Source: G965233625 sp965233625
GTDB lineage: Bacteria; Planctomycetota; Planctomycetia; Pirellulales; Pirellulaceae
Assembly (NCBI GenBank): GCA_965233625.1
Contig: OZ247499.1
Location: 868,001 to 932,000, forward strand
DNA length: 64,000 bases
Reading direction: 5' to 3'
Part shown: in pieces, positions 50,281 through 59,479 of the stretch
Layout of the letters: every line of letters starts with the position of its first letter
Position numbering within the stretch: position 1 is the stretch's first letter
Notes under the pieces: model-generated
What the model was told of the DNA's origin: nothing
What the model saw: the letters and a program-made list of their open reading frames with translations, nothing else
Databases searched by the model: none
Program-made: the position numbers and the translations under genes

Positions 50281-52284
50281 CTAGGGCTGGTGGTCGCTGC
50301 TAGTCTGATTGGCGTAGGTAACGGGCGTACTGCCTGGCGCTTCGTGCAGGCGGTTGGTCTGGTAGGCGTCGATCAGTTGTTCCAGCATTTTGATACGGTG
50401 GCGGATTCGCTCGCCGCGTTCCGTGTCGCGTGTGCGGCGTGGGTTGTCGAACACGCGGATCTCCTGGACGTTAGGCACGATGTCGATCCCGTCGCGGATC
50501 GCCGCGTCTACCGATTCGAAGTGATGATGCTCCGCCAGCACGATGCGGTTTGGCTCTAGTACCAGTGTGTAGCCGAAGTCGCCATAGGCTTCCGAGAAGG
50601 CGCCGTCGATGGTGATCGCCTTCCCGCTGCGTTTAAGCGGCGACTCGCCCGCTTCAACTTTGACGGGCACATGCCCGTTGACGATCAGACCGCCTTCGGT
50701 CTGCATGCCAAATTCCTGCAACACTTTATCGCAGAAATCGACTTCGTGAATCAGATTGAAATACGGGTCCTTGGTTTCGTGATGCGGCTTCTTATCCTGA
50801 ATGAAGTCGCGTTCAAACGTCGCGATACGATCTTTGCCAAACAACGGCGAGCGAGGACCGCTCCACAGGTACCAGAGAAAATCCAGGTCGTCCTCGGCGC
50901 AACTGACAACGGCGCGGCGGACCACGGTTTCAATCGCTTCAAACAACTTGCGGCCGGACAGCAGTTGCCCGTCTACTTCCAATGGCAAGAACTCTCCCTG
51001 TTCATCTACGGGAACGCAGCCGTGGAAGATCAGGCATTCGTCACGGCCCAGGTACATGGATCCGTGGCCCACAATAAAGCGGGTCTGTTCCTGCAGCTTC
51101 TGGCTGTTAAGAAATGAATGCTTCAGACGCTCGAGGCATTCCTTTTCTTCGGGGGTAAGTTCGTAGGGGTTTTCCGGATCGATGGTGGGGAAATAGTTGT
51201 CGCGAAGATCAAAGGTTTCGCCATCAATTTCGATTGTGCCCGCGGTATGGTCGATGCGGTGCAATAGCCGCCGGTGATCCAGACCCCACTGCGGATGCCG
51301 CGCGATAAGCTGTCCTTCTAATTTGAACTGCATAATGGCGGCTGCCTTTTGCATCCGTGCAACAACTACGGCGGGTCGCATGCCTTCGCTTTTGGGCATG
51401 AAGAATTCCGCCGGATCGCCGGCATAAATCGTCTGCGCCAGATGCTCAAGCGGCGTAAGCGGCACGCTGTATCCTTCGTCAAGCTGTGCCAGCCGCCGGT
51501 AACGCAGCGAGACACGCAGCACGCAGCAGATCAGCGCCTCGTTGCCTAACGATGCGCCCAGCCATAACGCGTCGTGATTGCCCCAGATGAATTCTACATT
51601 CGGCTGCAGGCGGAGGTATTCAACGACGCGGTCGCCGCGCGGGCCGCGGTCCCAGCAATCGCCGCCAATGATCAGTTCGTCCACCGCCAGGTTGCGGATC
51701 AACCGCCCAATGACATGGATCAGATGCAATGCCCGCCCGCGTTGCACAAGTTCATCCAGCATGGCGCCGATAAATTCCGGGCCGCGTTCTGTGGACGGCG
51801 CGTGCATCATTTCCAGGAGCAGTTCGCTGTACTCAGCCGGAAACAGCCGGGTAGCCAGGCGGAGGCTGAAGTTGGAAACCAGATAACGCAGAAGTTCCAG
51901 CTGCGGCTCTAACGTGCGGGCAGCCCACGCCTTGATCTCGGCCGGGTCGGTCATCGACTCGCGCAGCCGCGACGTGACTTCGGCAGGGTAGAAGGTCAGC
52001 TTGAGAAACTCCGCCATCTCCTGCTCGTTCATCCGCCCCGCAAACAGTTCTTCGACAAGCGGCCGCAAGGTGCCAGAGGCGTTGTTGATTACGTGCTGCA
52101 GTTTGCGGTCTTCGCCATGAATGTCGCTGATCACATGCACCGCGCATTTAGGCAGCGTCTGAACGGCAGCCAACCGGGCGGTTTCGGCAATGGCGGCGTC
52201 CGTGTTCGGAAACTGCAACGCCAGAAGTTCCAGCATCGACAATTCTGCTTCGGGCCGCTTGAAAGATAACGTCGTGTTTTGCAT
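50281..52284 (-). CDS. fbp: Class III fructose-1,6-bisphosphatase
   Basis: The 667-residue enzyme hydrolyses fructose-1,6-bisphosphate in gluconeogenesis. It has the calcineurin-type metal motifs VISDIHGE (about 52-59), GGDCWDRGPRGD (about 200-211) and GNHD (about 222-225), followed by other family-specific blocks such as FIVGHGSMYLGRDECLIFHG. The length is typical of class III, which is best known from Firmicutes and Bacteroidetes. No other gluconeogenesis gene is adjacent. It is convergent with the EEP gene. Confidence 0.93.
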   Translation of the reverse strand: MQNTTLSFKRPEAELSMLELLALQFPNTDAAIAETARLAAVQTLPKCAVHVISDIHGEDRKLQHVINNASGTLRPLVEELFAGRMNEQEMAEFLKLTFYPAEVTSRLRESMTDPAEIKAWAARTLEPQLELLRYLVSNFSLRLATRLFPAEYSELLLEMMHAPSTERGPEFIGAMLDELVQRGRALHLIHVIGRLIRNLAVDELIIGGDCWDRGPRGDRVVEYLRLQPNVEFIWGNHDALWLGASLGNEALICCVLRVSLRYRRLAQLDEGYSVPLTPLEHLAQTIYAGDPAEFFMPKSEGMRPAVVVARMQKAAAIMQFKLEGQLIARHPQWGLDHRRLLHRIDHTAGTIEIDGETFDLRDNYFPTIDPENPYELTPEEKECLERLKHSFLNSQKLQEQTRFIVGHGSMYLGRDECLIFHGCVPVDEQGEFLPLEVDGQLLSGRKLFEAIETVVRRAVVSCAEDDLDFLWYLWSGPRSPLFGKDRIATFERDFIQDKKPHHETKDPYFNLIHEVDFCDKVLQEFGMQTEGGLIVNGHVPVKVEAGESPLKRSGKAITIDGAFSEAYGDFGYTLVLEPNRIVLAEHHHFESVDAAIRDGIDIVPNVQEIRVFDNPRRTRDTERGERIRHRIKMLEQLIDAYQTNRLHEAPGSTPVTYANQTSSDHQP

Positions 52285-52469
52285 CGCCAGTAGCTTGCGG
52301 GAGAGTGCGGTGGCAGAGTGGGCTTACTTCTCAAAGTTTAGACAAATAAACAAATGTGGCCTAGCAGTCCCATCGGACGAAACGTTCTTAAGATTGACCA
52401 AGTGCAAGCAACGCTTTCGCTAGGTGGCATAGCTTTCCTATTCGTTAAGAAAGCTGATTAATGAAGGGC

Positions 52470-52497
52470 CTGACTGCGCGATTGAACTCTATAGAAT
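52470..52497 (+). promoter_or_regulatory. Candidate promoter of the kinase gene
   Basis: CTGACT at 52470-52475 and TAGAAT at 52492-52497 with a 16-base spacer, about 50 bases before the start codon. The minus-35 box is poor. Confidence 0.35.
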
Positions 52498-52547
52498 CTC
52501 GTGCAATCTCTGCGTGAAAACCCGTCTCCTGCGTTAAACTCAACAGT

Positions 52548-54017
52548 ATGGAAGCCAACGCAATCAGTGACGAAAAACTCGACCAGTTAGGCGAAGCCTA
52601 TGTCCGCAGATTGCGGCAGGGTGAACAGCCGCCATTCGACGAATTCACGGCAGGCTTCCCTTCAGAACAGGCTGCGGAGATTGAAGAGTTTCTGGACTCG
52701 GTAAAGCTGCTGGAGGAACTCAAAGACAGCAGTGAGTCAGCCGTCGAAGACCCACCTGAAATGCCACGCGAATTCGGCCGGTACCACATCGGGCGGACAC
52801 TGGGAGCGGGTGGCATGGGTGCGGTTTACCTGGCAGTAGACTCGCAACTGGAACGGCAGGTGGCATTAAAAACGCCCCGTTTTTCACGGACTTCGACACG
52901 GGGCTTTGTGGAACGCTTCTACCGCGAGGCAAAGTCCGCGGCAACACTTCGCCACCCGAATATCTGCCCGGTTTACGATGTTGGCCAGATTGATGGCATC
53001 CACTACATCAGCATGGCCTATATCCAGGGCCAGTCCCTGGCAGACATGCTGCGTGAAGAGGGCGCCATTGAGCCGTATGCCGCCGTAACCATCGCCCGCA
53101 AGGTCGCCGGCGCGCTTCAGGAAGCCCACAGCCTGGGCGTCATACACCGCGATCTGAAGCCTGCCAACATCATGATTGATAACCGCGGCGAACCTGTGGT
53201 GACAGACTTCGGGCTCGCCGGGCAAGTTGGCGTTCTTTCGACCGGGGAGCCACAGGAGTTACCCGGCAACGCACCCACGGGCGGCGACGACACGGCGGGG
53301 CAGCAGGGGCGACTAACGCTGGCAGGGACGGTGCTGGGCTCGCCAGGTTACATGGCGCCGGAGCAGATCCACGGCGAAGCTGACAAAACCGGCGCCGCTA
53401 CCGATATCTACGCGCTCGGAGTTGTATTGTATGAGATGCTGACCGGCATACTGCCAAGTCACGAACCAGACGATATGGCGCCGGAAACTGCGTCACGTGA
53501 TCGTGGCATACCACGCACCCTGCTCGCGGTTTGTCAACAATCGATGGCAGCTGATCCGCAGGATCGCTTCGGTTCGATGGATGACTTCGCCGAAGCGCTT
53601 TCTGCGTGTCAGTATCAAACCAGCTTGCGCAGTGGAAAACCACGTGCATCTTCAAGCTGGCTCACCTGGAGTGCAGCGGTGGTTGGTCTCACGCTCGTTC
53701 TGATTGTGGCTGGTTTCTTCCTGCTGCCCATCTTCGCGGGACACAGACCGCGGTTCTCGCCGGGTGAAGATCCTTCAAAGGCATTCCTGGAATTCGACAC
53801 TAATAACGACGGCGCCGTAAGCGAGGCTGAGTTGAGCACTGCGGATACGCGGATGCATCCGGCAGATTCGCCTCTGCGAAGAGCCGTCGAAAGATTCGGT
53901 CATTTCGATAACAATCCGCGCGACGGCAAACTTGACGAGCACGAACTTCGTCGGGTGATGCACCCTCCACCGCGCTGGCGAAGGCACTTGCCACCTAGAC
54001 ATCGCTCTGACCGTTAG
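52548..54017 (+). CDS. Membrane serine/threonine kinase with EF-hand tail
   Basis: The 489-residue protein has an N-terminal short helical region (1-70), then a Hanks-type kinase domain with GAGGMG (86-91), catalytic Lys108, HRD at 200-202 and DFG at 220-222, and APE as MAPEQ near 269-273. A transmembrane helix (about 372-397) leads to a periplasmic tail with one complete EF-hand (D417-N419-D421-G422 to E428) and a degenerate second one (about 454-466). A calcium-sensing tail coupled to an internal kinase is plausible. It converges on an ECF sigma gene only seven bases away, a common planctomycete pairing. Confidence 0.9.
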   Translation: MEANAISDEKLDQLGEAYVRRLRQGEQPPFDEFTAGFPSEQAAEIEEFLDSVKLLEELKDSSESAVEDPPEMPREFGRYHIGRTLGAGGMGAVYLAVDSQLERQVALKTPRFSRTSTRGFVERFYREAKSAATLRHPNICPVYDVGQIDGIHYISMAYIQGQSLADMLREEGAIEPYAAVTIARKVAGALQEAHSLGVIHRDLKPANIMIDNRGEPVVTDFGLAGQVGVLSTGEPQELPGNAPTGGDDTAGQQGRLTLAGTVLGSPGYMAPEQIHGEADKTGAATDIYALGVVLYEMLTGILPSHEPDDMAPETASRDRGIPRTLLAVCQQSMAADPQDRFGSMDDFAEALSACQYQTSLRSGKPRASSSWLTWSAAVVGLTLVLIVAGFFLLPIFAGHRPRFSPGEDPSKAFLEFDTNNDGAVSEAELSTADTRMHPADSPLRRAVERFGHFDNNPRDGKLDEHELRRVMHPPPRWRRHLPPRHRSDR

Positions 54018-54023
54018 CTGCGA

Positions 54024-54668
54024 TCAGTCATCGAAGCCTGGCACTTCGTTCAGAATATGCTTCATCCGCTGCAATGCGCGGACATAACGCTTGCTCGCCG
54101 CCCGTTTGCTGATGCCGAGAACCTCCGCCGTTTCGCTGTTCTTAAGTTCTTCGAAGTGGCGTAGCGCGATAATTTCGCAGTCAATCTCATCCATCTTCTG
54201 AAGGGCGCGTTGCACCGCGTTGATTTTCTCAACGCGTGACAAAGCCTGACTGGGCGATGTCTGCTGCCCGACCAGATGGGCGGCAATGGCAAGCGATGTC
54301 TGGCCCTGAGCGTCCTTAGCAACATTCAGCTCCTGCCGCACGTCGCGTTTTTCTGCTCGCACGTGTTTGCGATGTAGGTCCGCCAGTTGCTGCTGCACGA
54401 GCATCCGCAACCAGATGAAGAAGGGCATGTCCGGCTTCTGGCGGTAATGCTCCAGCCGGGTAGAGGCAGCCAGAAACGTATCCTGCACAATGTCCGACTC
54501 AGATACCCGCCCGGCGATGCGGTAATCCATGCGAAACTTCGCGATGCGTTTTAATCGGTCCCGGTAACGCGCAAAAAGCACACCCAAAGCATCATCGCCA
54601 CCTTGATCGAGTGCTGCAAGCAACGCGGCTTCCTCGCATTCCTGGTTGTTCATGCCGGAGTCAGTCAT
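54024..54668 (-). CDS. ECF-type RNA polymerase sigma factor
   Basis: The 214-residue protein has a region 2 (about 28-110) with RYRDRLKRIAKFRMD and VSESDIVQDTFLAAS, a Q-rich helical linker and a region 4 helix-turn-helix (about 150-200, LRHFEELKNSETAEVLGISKRAASK). The conserved SESDIVQDTFL form and the linked kinase identify the planctomycete-type ECF group whose activity is thought to be controlled by Ser/Thr kinases. No classical anti-sigma gene is adjacent. Confidence 0.9.
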   Translation of the reverse strand: MTDSGMNNQECEEAALLAALDQGGDDALGVLFARYRDRLKRIAKFRMDYRIAGRVSESDIVQDTFLAASTRLEHYRQKPDMPFFIWLRMLVQQQLADLHRKHVRAEKRDVRQELNVAKDAQGQTSLAIAAHLVGQQTSPSQALSRVEKINAVQRALQKMDEIDCEIIALRHFEELKNSETAEVLGISKRAASKRYVRALQRMKHILNEVPGFDD

Positions 54669-54966
54669 GGGATGGCACGGGCTGGCTAGACGGATAGTGT
54701 GAAGTGCACGCGACCTTACGTTACCGCATCAGATGTTACAGGAGACGGCCGCAGTGCGCGCGTTAAGGCTTACACTACGCCAGCGGAGCATGCGTCGCGT
54801 CCGCCAATTCCCGCTTACGGCAACCACAACTAGCTTACCAATTTGCAATACAAATCGGCCATAACTTGCAAGAGTGCCAGTTAGATTTTCAGACACTTTA
54901 GATATCCGACATAAGTCGCTGCAAACCGGGCCTGCCATTGCCTCGTGGCTACCTTTCGGACGTCTG

Positions 54967-55392
54967 TCAGGGGGTTCCGGGATGTCGGATGCGGATCAGC
55001 CGGTAGTTCACTTCTTGCGACTCAAGTGTGTCAATCCAATTTTGACCTCTCCACTTGTAGCGGATCTGAAGCCGTGGGATCCGACCGCCCAGCAGCGCCG
55101 CCGCGGCCTGCGATAACTGCGGTGGTGAATCCGCTGCCGCTGCCGTGGCACGGTTTTCACGGCGAGGTCGCTGCATCAGTAGAATGTCGCTGCCCAGATT
55201 TTCAATATCGCTAAACAGCTGCTGGACTTCGGCCCCGGATAGAAACGCTTCGCGCACCGGCGGCAATTGAGAAAGATCCATCCCGTCGTGGTTCACGGGC
55301 TGCTCAACGGGGCGCATGCCTTGCCGCGCCTGTCCCATAAACTCACCCTTCAGACGGTACCACGCCGCTCCGGACTCTGATGACTCACTCAT
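54967..55392 (-). CDS. Small unknown protein of the nap operon
   Basis: The 141-residue protein has no signal peptide, no haem motif and no recognised domain. The N-terminal 95 residues are polar and the C-terminal end (PRLQIRYKWRGQNWIDTLESQ) looks like a beta-rich module. Its start overlaps the end of napB by eight bases, so it is co-translated with the nitrate reductase genes. A role in assembly or regulation of NapAB is the likeliest reading, but nothing in the sequence proves it. Confidence 0.6.
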   Translation of the reverse strand: MSESSESGAAWYRLKGEFMGQARQGMRPVEQPVNHDGMDLSQLPPVREAFLSGAEVQQLFSDIENLGSDILLMQRPRRENRATAAAADSPPQLSQAAAALLGGRIPRLQIRYKWRGQNWIDTLESQEVNYRLIRIRHPGTP

Positions 55393-56191
55393 CTTCTTTA
55401 TCCTCTATCACGGGACCTGATAGAAACTGCGGCTGCGTTGCCAGTTGAATCTGCTGCTCACGGGCGGCGGGAGTATGACACTGCTGACAACTCTGGCGCC
55501 AAGGATGGGTGCTGCGTATTCCGTGCAATCCCGTTGTTCCATGGCAACTGTTACAGTCCTGCCTCATCCACGTGGCGTGTGGCATTTGCGGCGGTGCGCC
55601 AGGAAAAGCACGTGGCCCATCTGTCGGCGCCTTGAGACCGGAGAATGAGTTCTCTTTGAAAACGTACGCCTCCATGTGCCGTGGGCGGCTCTCGACATGG
55701 CACTGCGTGCAATTAGCAAGATAGGGATGCGACATTGCCGGTATACGCAGCGAATCTGTCCGCATGCCATTCTGATGACAGGCAACGCAGGATAGGCCAG
55801 ATTCATTCTCGGCTGGGTGCGGAATCGCAGGCGGCGCGCCGTTGAAGGCGCGGTTCTGCGCACGTTTCTGAAGCGCGATAAGCTTATCGCCTGGCTCAAT
55901 GATTACTGGCGCCAATGGATCTACAGTGGATTTCAGGCTGGTGAGTCTGGTCAACCACTCGTCATTGTGACGGTTCACAACGTTCGAAATAGATTCATAG
56001 CCGGTGGCGGGGACAACATCGCTTTTATCAGAGATTTCCATCGGACGATCGCCGGGAACATCCGCCACGGGCGACGGCGCGGAAGATGGATTCATGGGTG
56101 ATTGCAGCCCGGTAAAATATCCGGCTACGGCGAAAGAGATAACAACGACCGATGCAATCGCTCCTGCCTGTTTCTTATTGAAACCATCCAT
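55385..56191 (-). CDS. napB: NapB-like cytochrome with duplicated haem module (four CxxCH)
   Basis: The 268-residue protein carries electrons to NapA. An N-terminal anchor or signal (about 10-28) and a low-complexity linker lead to a canonical NapB unit with GAPPAIPH (118-125), CVACH (135-139) and CTQCH (161-165). A second copy follows with GAPPQMPH (198-205), CNSCH (213-217) and CQQCH (235-239). The two units share an A-F-x-G-A-P-P start and an (S/T)-H-P-(Y/W) element. Ordinary NapB has two haems and about 150 residues; here there are four. It starts two bases after napA ends. Confidence 0.85.
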   Translation of the reverse strand: MDGFNKKQAGAIASVVVISFAVAGYFTGLQSPMNPSSAPSPVADVPGDRPMEISDKSDVVPATGYESISNVVNRHNDEWLTRLTSLKSTVDPLAPVIIEPGDKLIALQKRAQNRAFNGAPPAIPHPAENESGLSCVACHQNGMRTDSLRIPAMSHPYLANCTQCHVESRPRHMEAYVFKENSFSGLKAPTDGPRAFPGAPPQMPHATWMRQDCNSCHGTTGLHGIRSTHPWRQSCQQCHTPAAREQQIQLATQPQFLSGPVIEDKEDE

Positions 56192-56193
56192 GA

Positions 56194-58626
56194 CTAAACT
56201 TTCCTCATCCGGACAGCGGATTTCTTATAGTCCGGCTGCTTTGAGAATGGGTCGATTGCGTCGAGCGTCAGATCATTAATCAGCAGCGTCTCGTCAAAAA
56301 ACGGAACAAAAACGGTGCCCTGAGGCGGCTTGCCACGACCTTCAATCCAGGCGGGCAACGTCAACGACCCACGGCGCGACTCCACCAGCACACGATCACC
56401 ATTGTTGATGTTCAACGCGCGCGCGTCCTTCGCGTTGATCTCGATATAGGCGCCGGGCATCGCGCGGCTGAGTTCCGGAACACGCCGTGTCATCGAACCT
56501 GAATGCCAGTGTTCGAGGACGCGGCCGGTTGTCAACATAAAGGGATAGTCATCGTCCGGGACTTCTGCCGGAGGCGCCCATGGATGGAACCATATCTGCG
56601 CGCGGTCGTCCTTTGTGCTGGAGTGATAGAACTGGATGTCCTTACCTTCTTCTACGTAAGGATCGTAACCGCCGGAAAAACGTAGATGCGTCTCCTGCCA
56701 GTCGCCATCCTTCTCCACCACAGGCCATCGCAGACCGCGTGTGCTAACGTATTCAGAATAAGGCGCCAGGTCTTTGTGTTTGAGCCGGCTGAATTGCCGG
56801 TATTCTTCGAAAAGGTGTTCATCTACGTTCGTATCGTAGTAATTCTCCCAGTTCCAGATGGGTATTGGTTTATCATCCTTGTCTTTGATTTCGAAGATAA
56901 ATCTTCCATCCTTGTCTTTCATGCCTTCGAAACCACGCTGGAACAGGCGATGTGCGACTGCAATTGTCTGCCAGCAATCATCGCGGGCGTCTCCTGGTGG
57001 ATCCACCATTTTGAACCACTGCTGCGTACGACGCTCTGAGTTGCCGAAAATTCCATTTTTTTCAACCCACATGGCGGCGGGAAGAATGAGATCGGCAAGC
57101 TGCGTTGTCGCCGTGGGATAGACATCGCTGACGATCAGAAACTTATCATTCAAGCCCGCTTTATTGTCACCTTTAGGATGAAACAGCTTGTTAAGATTCG
57201 GCAGCGTCTGTCCGGGGTTGGTGACCTGCACCCAGATGGTTCCGATATCGCCTCCTTTGCTTGTTGGCGTGCAGAAGCTTTCCCACATTTTAACAGTGTG
57301 CGCGCCGGGCACAGCGTTAATGCGACCATCTGAAAGATTCCAGAATTTCTCCGTTTCCGCTCTGTGTTCAGGATTAGCGACAACCCTACCGCCCGGCAGC
57401 GTATGGGCCAGCGTTCCTACTTCCCGCACCGTCCCACAGGCGGAAGGCTGACCTGTGAGGCTTGTCGGAGCGTCTCCCGGACGGCCAAAATGCCCGCTTA
57501 GCAGATGGACACCATGAACAAGGGTGTTGATAGCGGTGCCCATCGTGTGCTGGTTCATTCCCATGCACCACAGCGACGTAATCTTTAGTTTAGAATTGCC
57601 AAACAGCTCGCCCAGCATTCGGATTTTATCCGCTGGAACGCCAGAAAGCTTTTCGACATGTTCAGGCGTATAAGGCTTCAGCAGTTCTTTGTAAGTATCA
57701 AAAGAAATTGCTTTTCCATGAAGATCCGGATTCTTATCGTCAGGCGCCTTAAAATTACAATAAGACTCCACAAATTTTTTGTCGTAAGTTCCGTTCTTGA
57801 TCAGAAGATGCGCGATGCCATTCGCAATCGCCAGATCGCCGTGCCCTTTCATCTCAAGGTAATGCTGACAAGCGCCGGTGGTCCGCGTCCGGCGTGTGCT
57901 AATGTCAATCAGCGTAATCTTCTCGCCTTTACTGCGGCGATCAATCACACGTGAGAAAAGTACGGGATGCATCTCCGCGGGGTTGTTACCCCACATAATC
58001 AGCACGTCGCACGCATCGAGGTCGTCATAACATCCAGCAGGCTCATCGACGCCATAGGTGGCAAGAAATCCTGTCACAGCAGACGCCATACATAGCCGCG
58101 CGTTCGGATCAATATTGTTGTTGGACAGACCACCTTTGATAAACTTCTGCGCGGCGTAACCTTCTGGAATTGTCCACTGACCAGAACCGTAGAAGGCAAA
58201 TCTACCGGGCGCCGCCTCGATCCTATCGGCAATCACATCGATGGCAGCGTCCCAGGAAATTTCCTGATACCGCCCGCCCCGGCGCAACAAAGGTTTTTTT
58301 AGTCTGTCTTTGCCGTATAGCGCCGCGCCGACATGGTAGCCCTTCACACATAACAGGCCTTTGTTGACTTCAGCATTCTGGTCGCCTGCTACCGCAACGA
58401 CCTGGCCATCCCGCACGCCGACTTGTACGTGGCAGCCTGTGCCGCAAAAACGGCATGGAGCCTTATCCCACGTCACATCGCTTTCCGCCGCAAACGCATT
58501 GCCATCCACCAGTGGAAGAGAATTGCCCACGCCGCCTGCCACAGCCGCCGCAGCAGCCATTGCCGTGGCCTTCATAAACTCGCGACGGTGTGCACCGGAT
58601 TGCGATGCTGGATCAGTTTTGCTCAT
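56194..58626 (-). CDS. napA: Periplasmic nitrate reductase catalytic subunit
   Basis: The 810-residue molybdopterin enzyme reduces nitrate to nitrite in the periplasm. It has a twin-arginine signal (R14-R15, RREFMKA) and the [4Fe-4S] ligands C58, C61, C65 and C93. The molybdenum-ligand cysteine lies at C179 in NARLCMASAV. Length and C-terminal guanine dinucleotide domain (LTTGRVLEHWHSGSMTRR) are normal for NapA. It overlaps napD by 14 bases and is followed by napB. The close relative assimilatory reductase lacks the NapB partner, so the periplasmic type is supported by context. Confidence 0.95.
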   Translation of the reverse strand: MSKTDPASQSGAHRREFMKATAMAAAAAVAGGVGNSLPLVDGNAFAAESDVTWDKAPCRFCGTGCHVQVGVRDGQVVAVAGDQNAEVNKGLLCVKGYHVGAALYGKDRLKKPLLRRGGRYQEISWDAAIDVIADRIEAAPGRFAFYGSGQWTIPEGYAAQKFIKGGLSNNNIDPNARLCMASAVTGFLATYGVDEPAGCYDDLDACDVLIMWGNNPAEMHPVLFSRVIDRRSKGEKITLIDISTRRTRTTGACQHYLEMKGHGDLAIANGIAHLLIKNGTYDKKFVESYCNFKAPDDKNPDLHGKAISFDTYKELLKPYTPEHVEKLSGVPADKIRMLGELFGNSKLKITSLWCMGMNQHTMGTAINTLVHGVHLLSGHFGRPGDAPTSLTGQPSACGTVREVGTLAHTLPGGRVVANPEHRAETEKFWNLSDGRINAVPGAHTVKMWESFCTPTSKGGDIGTIWVQVTNPGQTLPNLNKLFHPKGDNKAGLNDKFLIVSDVYPTATTQLADLILPAAMWVEKNGIFGNSERRTQQWFKMVDPPGDARDDCWQTIAVAHRLFQRGFEGMKDKDGRFIFEIKDKDDKPIPIWNWENYYDTNVDEHLFEEYRQFSRLKHKDLAPYSEYVSTRGLRWPVVEKDGDWQETHLRFSGGYDPYVEEGKDIQFYHSSTKDDRAQIWFHPWAPPAEVPDDDYPFMLTTGRVLEHWHSGSMTRRVPELSRAMPGAYIEINAKDARALNINNGDRVLVESRRGSLTLPAWIEGRGKPPQGTVFVPFFDETLLINDLTLDAIDPFSKQPDYKKSAVRMRKV

Positions 58627-58930
58627 CGGCTCCGTCCTCGCAGGATAAGTTCTGTTGCCCGGCTGTTAGCGGCCTGGCGGCTGGTCCACCACTATTTTCT
58701 TTGACATCATTTTCAAAATGAACGAAAACTACGTCAACAAACAATACACCTTTTTGATCCTGAATCCATCGCGTTGTGTCCTCCATCCCCCCACGATCGT
58801 CGCACTCAATTGTAAGCGGGATACGCTGGGCGACCTTTTCACCCAGCTCGATGCCTGGACGCGACGCCAGGCGTTTACAGACAGACTCCGCCGTTCCAGG
58901 AGACAGCGTAACAACAACGCTTGCGATCAT
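58613..58930 (-). CDS. napD: NapD-like chaperone
   Basis: The 105-residue protein starts with MIASVVVTLS, the beta-strand start typical of NapD. It also carries the later strand segment GVLFVDVVFVHFEND. NapD binds the Tat signal of NapA and guides its maturation. The C-terminus (about 76-105) is polar and unlike the ordinary family. Its end overlaps the napA start by 14 bases, which supports coupling. The short length makes the family call moderately safe. Confidence 0.75.
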   Translation of the reverse strand: MIASVVVTLSPGTAESVCKRLASRPGIELGEKVAQRIPLTIECDDRGGMEDTTRWIQDQKGVLFVDVVFVHFENDVKENSGGPAARPLTAGQQNLSCEDGADEQN

Positions 58931-59015
58931 CGGTGTTCCGGCTGAATGAGGAAGAATGGTAAGGTACTACCCGGCGGTAAGGACCTCACAATTCTCCAGG
59001 AAGTCAGGAAAGCAT

Positions 59016-59035
59016 TGTAGACAACGAAGTCTACA
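59016..59035. promoter_or_regulatory. Perfect palindrome, probable Rrf2 operator
   Basis: TGTAGAC and GTCTACA face each other across AACGAA. The palindrome ends nine bases before the Rrf2 start codon and lies in the 114-base region shared with divergent napD. Rrf2 regulators bind such imperfect or perfect palindromes, so autoregulation and nap control are likely. Confidence 0.6.
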
Positions 59036-59044
59036 TTTATTACG

Positions 59045-59479
59045 ATGATCTCGTCAACAGCCGCTTACGCATTAAGAGCCGTGGTGTTCCTGGCAAACAG
59101 CCCGGAAAAATACGTCAGTCGTTTAGAAATCGCCGAAGGCACATGTGTCCCGCACGACTATTTGTTGAAGGTGCTTAACCAGCTAGATGAAGCGGGCCTG
59201 GTTGAATCACGGCCAGGTCCGGGCGGCGGATACCGTCTTACCACCGATGCAGCCAGCATTACAGCGTTACGCGTTGTTGAGGCGGTTGATTCGATTCCCC
59301 GGATCACTAAATGCCCGCTTGGGATTGAAGATCATCAGAACCTTTGTCCGCTTCACCAGCTTCTAGACGACGCCAGCCGGCAGGTTGAAGAGGCTTTCAG
59401 GCAAGCAAAAATTTCCGATCTGATAACGCGAAAGAAGCCACGGACGTGCGACTTCCCCCAGCCAAAGAATCCAACGTGA
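59045..59479 (+). CDS. Rrf2 family transcriptional regulator
   Basis: The 144-residue regulator has the N-terminal winged helix of the family (MISSTAAYALRAVVFLA, then LLKVLNQLDEAGLV and GPGGGYRLT). Two cysteines occur in the effector region, in TKCPLGIEDHQNLCPLH (about 97-112). Other Rrf2 members (NsrR, IscR) use three cysteines for an iron-sulfur cluster that senses NO or redox; a third ligand is not evident here. It is divergent from napD and first in the operon with the cytochrome, the iron-sulfur protein and the membrane subunit. Confidence 0.9.
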   Translation: MISSTAAYALRAVVFLANSPEKYVSRLEIAEGTCVPHDYLLKVLNQLDEAGLVESRPGPGGGYRLTTDAASITALRVVEAVDSIPRITKCPLGIEDHQNLCPLHQLLDDASRQVEEAFRQAKISDLITRKKPRTCDFPQPKNPT

